Source: Elusimicrobia bacterium GWA2_61_42
Lineage (GTDB): Bacteria > Elusimicrobiota > Elusimicrobia > Elusimicrobiales > UBA9959
Assembly: GCA_001799615.1 (NCBI GenBank)
Contig: MGTU01000014.1
Location: 27,068 to 91,067 of the forward strand
Direction of reading: 5' to 3'
Length of the DNA: 64,000 nt
The translations under genes and the position numbers were made by a program. Below the pieces are notes generated by a model that worked only from the letters and a program-made list of their open reading frames with translations, did no database searches and had not been told where the DNA came from. Below, one piece after another: positions 56,579 through 64,000 of the stretch (positions are counted from its first letter, which is position 1; every line of letters starts with the position of its first letter).

Positions 56579-57702
56579 AAAGATACGCTCAGCGGATGCA
56601 CCCAGCCACCGCCGGAAAACGCATAGGTAAGTTTAACATAATTGGCCGCGCGGAAAGCCGCGTCGAAATCCCTGAAAGCCAGCTTCCGCACCAGCTTTGC
56701 TTCAGGGAAATCACGCCCTGCGGCGGCCAGGTCGCTGACGTAGATCAGGCGGGCGAGCGGCCCCATGCCGGGGGCCCCGGTGGCGTGCAGTTCTATGGCC
56801 TCTGCGATCTCGGCGTCCCGGAGGCCGAACAGCCGCCTGGCCCGCGCGGCTCCCGCCCAGGCGTGCAGCAGGACGGGGGCTTCCTTCAGCATGGTCCCGA
56901 GGAAAGGCGCGCGGCGGCACCTGGTCCGGGCGTATTTTTTCAGCGCGGTAAAAGACAGGTCCCGGGCGCAATCGTGGACCAGGCCGGCCGCTGCGGCTTT
57001 CTGCGCCGGTATGCCCAGCAGCGGGGCCAGCTCGACGGCCAGGGCGGCTGTCTCGACGGAATGGCGGAATCGGGCGGGGGTAAGTATTTTTTCAAGCACC
57101 GCGCGCTCGCGGGCGAAGTAAAGGCCGCGCGCGCGGCCGCGCGCGAACACCGCGCCGTGCAGTTCCGGGGGGCGCCGGCCGAGGAATAGGGCGCCGCGCA
57201 GGTCGCTGGAAGCGGCCCGCGGAAACCGCCCGGCCAGCGGTGTAAAGGGCACGCCGCGGGCGGCGGCCAGGGAATAGCCGGGGCGCAGGCCGGCCAGCAG
57301 CCGCGCGCTTTTCAGCACGGACCGCCAGCGCCGCCACTCTTTAAAACCGCCCAGACAATCCGAGCCCAGCAGGAAAAAAAGCGGGGAGCCGGGGTGCAGC
57401 TTCCTGAAATGCTCCACCGTCTCGTAAGTATAGACCACGCGCTTGAGCCCGGCCTCGAAAGAGCTGATCTTAACGTCGGGACGGTTCAGCCCGGCCGCCG
57501 CCAGGGCGGCTTGCAGCATGGCGCGCCGCTCGGCGAAGGGCACGGGCCGGAAATCCTTGAAAGGGGTATGAAAACCCGGCACGAAATAAAGCGTTTGCGG
57601 CTTCAGCTGGCGCAGCGCGGCGGCCGCCAGCGCGAGGTGGCCGCGGTGCGGCGGGTCGAAACTGCCCCCGTAAATTATTATCGGTTTTTTTCCAGCCGTC
57701 AT
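56545..57702 (-). CDS. nadD: Fused nicotinate-nucleotide adenylyltransferase (NadD) / HD-domain YqeK-like protein
   Basis: IIIYGGSFDPPHRGHLALAAAAL; LLGSDCLGGFKEW; C-terminal RFRHSVETAALAVELAPLLGIPAQKAAAAGLVHDCARDLS HD motif. Confidence 0.9.
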   Translation of the reverse strand: MTAGKKPIIIYGGSFDPPHRGHLALAAAALRQLKPQTLYFVPGFHTPFKDFRPVPFAERRAMLQAALAAAGLNRPDVKISSFEAGLKRVVYTYETVEHFRKLHPGSPLFFLLGSDCLGGFKEWRRWRSVLKSARLLAGLRPGYSLAAARGVPFTPLAGRFPRAASSDLRGALFLGRRPPELHGAVFARGRARGLYFARERAVLEKILTPARFRHSVETAALAVELAPLLGIPAQKAAAAGLVHDCARDLSFTALKKYARTRCRRAPFLGTMLKEAPVLLHAWAGAARARRLFGLRDAEIAEAIELHATGAPGMGPLARLIYVSDLAAAGRDFPEAKLVRKLAFRDFDAAFRAANYVKLTYAFSGGGWVHPLSVSLWNSLQEKKKG

Positions 57703-57777
57703 ATTTAAGGACCGGCGCCGCCGGTTCCGTAGCCTATTTTAGTATAATATACTCCAATTAACAGACAGAAAATCACT

Positions 57778-58545
57778 ATGGCAAAAAAACGAGACAACTG
57801 CATAATCCTGCTGCTGGACGCCCCGGAACCGGAAAAGATCAGCCAGGAACTCAAAACCGCTTTCGGCCCCGAGAGGGCCGCGCACGTCAACAGCGACCTG
57901 CTTCTGAACATTTACAAGATGGCCAAGGCTTTCCCCGACGCCATCCTTATCCTCTCTTACGAGAAGACGGTGCACCACCCCGACCTGACCTGGCTGGACC
58001 CCGAAGACCCCGGCTTCCTCGAGGTGAAGAACCGCTCGCTGGAAGACCGCATGCAGGACGCCTTCCGCCTGGCCTTTTTTACGGGCGCGAAAAAAGCGCT
58101 GCTGCTCAGCCATCTTTCCCCTGAACTTAAAAAGGACTGGCTGTACCAGGCTTTCGACTCCGTCAACGACAAGACCGTGGTGGTCGGCCCCAACCAGGAA
58201 GGCTCCCTTTACCTGCTCGGGCTGACGCAGCAGAACATGAAACTGCTTGAAACGCCCGGCTTCTCGCACGGCAAAAGCGCCGAAACCATGGCCGAGCGCG
58301 TAAAGAAGAACAAGCTTTCCGTCTTTAACACCCCCGAGACGTACGCGGTGACCGGCGAAGAGGCTTTGCGCAAGTGGATGGAGAGCCGCGAGGTTCTGCC
58401 CCCGCTCTTCCACGCCGCGGACCCGCTGCCGCCGCAGCAGCCGGAAGCCCCCCAGGCGCAGGAGCACAAGAAGCATCACAAGCGCCACGGCAAGAACGGT
58501 CAGGAACCGCTTATTCCCCCGACCCCGGAGAAACCGCCCCTTTAA
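57778..58545 (+). CDS. DUF2064-like (glycosyltransferase-fold) protein with His/Lys-rich tail
   Basis: NCIILLLDAPEPEKISQELKTAFGPERA; QDAFRLAFFTGAKKALLLS; tail AQEHKKHHKRHGKN. Confidence 0.7.
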   Translation: MAKKRDNCIILLLDAPEPEKISQELKTAFGPERAAHVNSDLLLNIYKMAKAFPDAILILSYEKTVHHPDLTWLDPEDPGFLEVKNRSLEDRMQDAFRLAFFTGAKKALLLSHLSPELKKDWLYQAFDSVNDKTVVVGPNQEGSLYLLGLTQQNMKLLETPGFSHGKSAETMAERVKKNKLSVFNTPETYAVTGEEALRKWMESREVLPPLFHAADPLPPQQPEAPQAQEHKKHHKRHGKNGQEPLIPPTPEKPPL

Positions 58546-58608
58546 AGGGCTGCCCGGCCCGGGGAAAAGCAGACATAAAAAAGACGCCGACGCCGGCGCT
58601 TTTTTTAT

Positions 58609-58635
58609 TTGACTTGGCCGCCTTAAATGTATAAT
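58609..58635 (+). promoter_or_regulatory. Candidate dnaA promoter
   Basis: TTGACT (58609) and TATAAT (58630) with 15-bp spacer (17 if TAATAT is the -10). Confidence 0.45.
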
Positions 58636-58821
58636 ATATAGATATCCTATTAGATAGTTAACACACGGCCTGTTTATTTATATTTTTGCAACATTTTTTC
58701 CCTTAAAACCCGGGGTTTCCATAGGGATTAAAAAAGTTATTAACAGGAAAAACGATTAAAAAACAAGCACTATTCAGGTATTAGGAAAAACTATTAACAG
58801 TTGTGGATAACTTGTGGATAA
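58622..58821. promoter_or_regulatory. Candidate oriC / dnaA regulatory region
   Basis: AT-rich stretch upstream of dnaA with two tandem TGTGGATAA DnaA boxes (58802-58810, 58813-58821) and two TATTAACAG repeats. Confidence 0.6.
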
Positions 58822-60169
58822 CTTAACCGATATCAAGGAAGTATGGCAGGAAGTGATCAAAAAACTCGGCCTCGAGATAGGCGCCGAGTCTATTGACCTG
58901 TGGGTGCGCCCCATTAAGGTTATCCTCGTGGAAGGGGATACCCTTAAGCTGGAAGTGCCGGACTCCATCATCTACAATACGGTGAAGCAGCGCTACGAGG
59001 AGAAGATCGTCGCCCTTATAGCCTCGCTGACCGGCAAAGAGCTGAAGATAAATTATTCTATGTCGCTGGCCCCCTCCGAGGCGCCGCCCCCGCCCAAACC
59101 GGCGCCCGTGGTCCAGGGCCCCCTGCCGGCCAATTATTTTTCGTTCAACCCGAATTACACTTTTGAAAGCTTCATCATGGGCACCTCCAACCGCTTCGCC
59201 CACGCTTCGGCGGAAGGCGTAGCCAAGACCCCGGGGCAGACCAACCCTTTCTTCATCTACAGCGCGCCCGGCCTGGGCAAGACGCACCTGCTGCACGCCA
59301 TAGCCCACGGCATCTTCAAGAACAACTCCAACGCGAAGATCCTCTATACCGCCAGCGAGAATTTCGTCAACGAATACATCGACGCGGTGCGCAGCCAGGC
59401 CACCGAGCAGTTCCGCAGCAAGTACAGGAAACTCGACTGCCTGCTGCTGGACGACATCCAGTTCCTGGTGGACAAGGAACGCAGCGAAGAGGAATTCTTC
59501 TACACCTTTAATTCCCTGTTCGAGTCCAAGAAGCAGATCGTGGTCACCTCGGACCGCCCGCCCCGCGAGCTGGCCCTGGGGCAGCGCCTGATCTCCCGCT
59601 TCCTGTCGGGCGTGGTGGCCGACATCAAGATCCCCGATTTCGAGACCCGCGTGGCCATCCTGCGCCAGAAGCGCGACCAGCATAAATACGAGATCCCGGA
59701 CGACGTGGTCACTTTCATCGCCGAGAACGTTAAAAAGAGCATCAGGGAGCTGGAAGGCTGCCTGATCACGGTGGGAAACTTCTGTTCCAATATGAAGATC
59801 CAGCCGTCCATAGACGCGGTCAAGGAAATAATCAAGGACCACATCAGCGACCCGGAACACGAGGACAAGAAAGTGACCGTGGAACTGATCAAGAACGTGG
59901 TCTCCGACAAATACAACATAGAGCTGAAGGACTTCAACACCAAGAAGCGCAGCGAGGTCATAGCTTTTCCGCGGCAGGTGGCCATGTACCTGGCCTGCAG
60001 CCTGACCGAGATGTCCCTGAACGACATTGGCGACGCCTTCAGCCGGGACCACGCCACGGTGCTCTACGCCAAGAACAAGATAGGCCAGATGGTGCAGACC
60101 GACCCCTATTTCAACGAGACTCTCAACCAGATGATAACTAAGATAAAGAATGTCAGTAACTCGGCATAA
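58814..60169 (+). CDS. dnaA: Chromosomal replication initiator DnaA
   Basis: NPNYTFESFIMGTSNRFAHASAEGVA; FIYSAPGLGKTHLLHAIAHGI; LLLDDIQFL; C-terminal DnaA-box-binding FSRDHATVLYAKNKI; GTG start. Confidence 0.96.
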   Translation: MDNLTDIKEVWQEVIKKLGLEIGAESIDLWVRPIKVILVEGDTLKLEVPDSIIYNTVKQRYEEKIVALIASLTGKELKINYSMSLAPSEAPPPPKPAPVVQGPLPANYFSFNPNYTFESFIMGTSNRFAHASAEGVAKTPGQTNPFFIYSAPGLGKTHLLHAIAHGIFKNNSNAKILYTASENFVNEYIDAVRSQATEQFRSKYRKLDCLLLDDIQFLVDKERSEEEFFYTFNSLFESKKQIVVTSDRPPRELALGQRLISRFLSGVVADIKIPDFETRVAILRQKRDQHKYEIPDDVVTFIAENVKKSIRELEGCLITVGNFCSNMKIQPSIDAVKEIIKDHISDPEHEDKKVTVELIKNVVSDKYNIELKDFNTKKRSEVIAFPRQVAMYLACSLTEMSLNDIGDAFSRDHATVLYAKNKIGQMVQTDPYFNETLNQMITKIKNVSNSA

Positions 60170-60293
60170 CTGTTAATACGCCCGAATTTTGTCAGGCGTG
60201 TCAGCAATTTACAAAAGACTGTCAATAACTTCTCCCAATGAATTCAACACGGCTGACAGTATTAACAGGCTGCTCTTATAGAGGACTATGATT

Positions 60294-61409
60294 ATGAAAA
60301 TAAACAGTAACAGGGAAACCCTGATAAAGGGAATTCAAACGATTCAGGCCGGAGTTTCTTCCAAGACCGGCACCATACCGATACTGCAGAACTTTCTGAT
60401 GGAAACCGAGGACAAGGGCCTGAAAGTGGTCTTTACCGACCTGGAAATGGCCATTAAGCACCATATCCCCGTAACTATAAAGGGAGAGGGCAGTATAACG
60501 GTTCCTATAAAGAAATTCATGGAGATCATCCAGAACCTGGGGGACGACTCCGAGGTCAATATAGCCGTGGACGAGAACAGCCGCATCTCCATCCTGAGCG
60601 GTAAATCCAAGTTCAAGCTGGGCGGCGCCCCCAAGAACGATTACCCCGTGATCCCGGACCTGGATGAGAGCAACTCTTTTAAAGTCCCCGCCAAGACTAT
60701 GGCCGACATGATAAACAGCACCATCTTCTCGGCTTCCACCGAGGACGACAGGCATTTCCTGAACGGCCTGCTCTGGAAATACGAAAAAGACACTTTCTCC
60801 CTTGTGGCCACGGACGGCAGGCGCCTCGCCATAGCCTCTTCCAAAAAAGTGAAGGCGAAAAAAGACTTCAAGGTCATAGTTCCCTCCAAGATCCTGGGGG
60901 AACTGGCCCGCTTTATCAAAGGCGGCGGCGTAAAGGACGCGGAGGAACTGACGGTAGGCCTTTCCTCCAACCAGATAGGCTTTAAACTAGGCAAGACGGT
61001 GTTCATCTCCCGCCTGGTGGAGGGGAATTTCCCTTCCTACGAGCAGATCATTCCCAAGAGCCACGACATGGAGATCTCCCTGAACGCCGCCAAGCTTATG
61101 GCCGTGACCAAGCGCGCGGCCATCTGCTCCAACGAGCGCTCCGGGGCCGTTAAATACACCTTCAAGAAAGACGCCCTGGTGGTGAATTCCGCTTCCCAGA
61201 GCATGGATTTCGAGGACGAGCTGGAAATAGACTACAAAGGCAAGGATTTCCAGATAAGCTTCAACCCAAAATTCGTGATGGACATCCTGAAAGCCGCGGG
61301 GGAAAGCGAGATAACCGCGGAATTCACTTCCCCGGCCACCCCGGCGCTGCTAAGGGTAAAGGGCCGCGAGGACCTGGTTTATATAGTAATGCCGCTGCGC
61401 ACCCAGTAA
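60294..61409 (+). CDS. dnaN: DNA polymerase III beta sliding clamp
   Basis: Position after dnaA; ATDGRRLAIAS, GNFPSYEQIIP, and C-terminal YIVMPLRTQ. Confidence 0.95.
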   Translation: MKINSNRETLIKGIQTIQAGVSSKTGTIPILQNFLMETEDKGLKVVFTDLEMAIKHHIPVTIKGEGSITVPIKKFMEIIQNLGDDSEVNIAVDENSRISILSGKSKFKLGGAPKNDYPVIPDLDESNSFKVPAKTMADMINSTIFSASTEDDRHFLNGLLWKYEKDTFSLVATDGRRLAIASSKKVKAKKDFKVIVPSKILGELARFIKGGGVKDAEELTVGLSSNQIGFKLGKTVFISRLVEGNFPSYEQIIPKSHDMEISLNAAKLMAVTKRAAICSNERSGAVKYTFKKDALVVNSASQSMDFEDELEIDYKGKDFQISFNPKFVMDILKAAGESEITAEFTSPATPALLRVKGREDLVYIVMPLRTQ

Positions 61410-61414
61410 TAAAT

Positions 61415-61720
61415 ATGTTCCTTGAGAAGAGAAAGGCCAATTGGACCAGGGCGAACGAGGTGGTGTCTTCCTGGCGTTTCCTGGGGGGCGTGGCCCCCGA
61501 CCGCCTGGCGGTGCTGGACGCGGTCTGGAAGAAGGAAATGGGCCGCCTGGCGGACCATTGCGTGCTGCTCGGGGTGGAGCGGGGCCTGATACTGGTAAAA
61601 CCCTCTTCGGCGGCGGCCGCCAGCGAACTGGCGCTGCGCAGTTCGGTCCTGGTCAAGAGCCTTAACAAGTATTTCAAGCGGCCGTGGATAAAAGCCATAA
61701 AGACGGCCAGCAAAATTTAA
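61415..61720 (+). CDS. DUF721/DciA-like protein
   Basis: 101 aa; WKKEMGRLADHCVLLGVERGLILVKPSSAAAASELALRSSVLVKSLNKYF; located between dnaN and gyrB as often seen. Confidence 0.75.
   Translation: MFLEKRKANWTRANEVVSSWRFLGGVAPDRLAVLDAVWKKEMGRLADHCVLLGVERGLILVKPSSAAAASELALRSSVLVKSLNKYFKRPWIKAIKTASKI

Positions 61721-64000
<2,280 letters not shown>

Noticed and set aside
58823-60052. 409-aa minus-strand ORF
   Set aside because: Antisense to dnaA.

Overview
This 64 kb window is a gene-dense, high-GC bacterial chromosomal segment close to the replication origin. It carries dnaA-dnaN-dciA(DUF721)-gyrB on the + strand at 58.8-64 kb, and parA/parB with three parS-like palindromes at about 5.4-7.5 kb. 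The lineage looks diderm (TolC-type channel, KDO-8-P phosphatase). I cannot assign a phylum with confidence. I read about 65 protein-coding genes, many in tightly overlapping minus-strand runs. Recognised loci include pyrE-F-D-C, ccdA, mutL and mutS, a macA-macB-tolC-type efflux operon, an FAD oxidoreductase pair, folD, nadA, a nadD-yqeK fusion in a lytR_C/pilT/cNMP/rsfS/argS cluster, and a DUF2089/SHOCT/LiaI-like trio. Two CDSs run off the window edges (1-909 minus and gyrB from 61772 plus) and are absent from the supplied ORF track. I found no rRNA, recognisable tRNA, CRISPR array, transposase or prophage module. The most interesting unexplained signals are: (i) a roughly 450 bp GC-rich intergenic region at 45.22-45.68 kb with nested perfect stems and a possible pseudoknot, resembling an unannotated structured RNA; (ii) two pairs of GTTAAC(C) sites, each with exact 10-bp spacing, in the divergent promoter of an excisionase/MerR-like HTH gene; (iii) a secreted protein of five roughly 66-aa repeats; (iv) repeated TATTAACAG and TGTCAG motifs flanking dnaA; (v) an RsfS protein with a histone-H1-like Lys/Ala/Pro tail; (vi) a 19-bp element shared by two 3'UTRs. 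Everything is read by eye; no searches were run.
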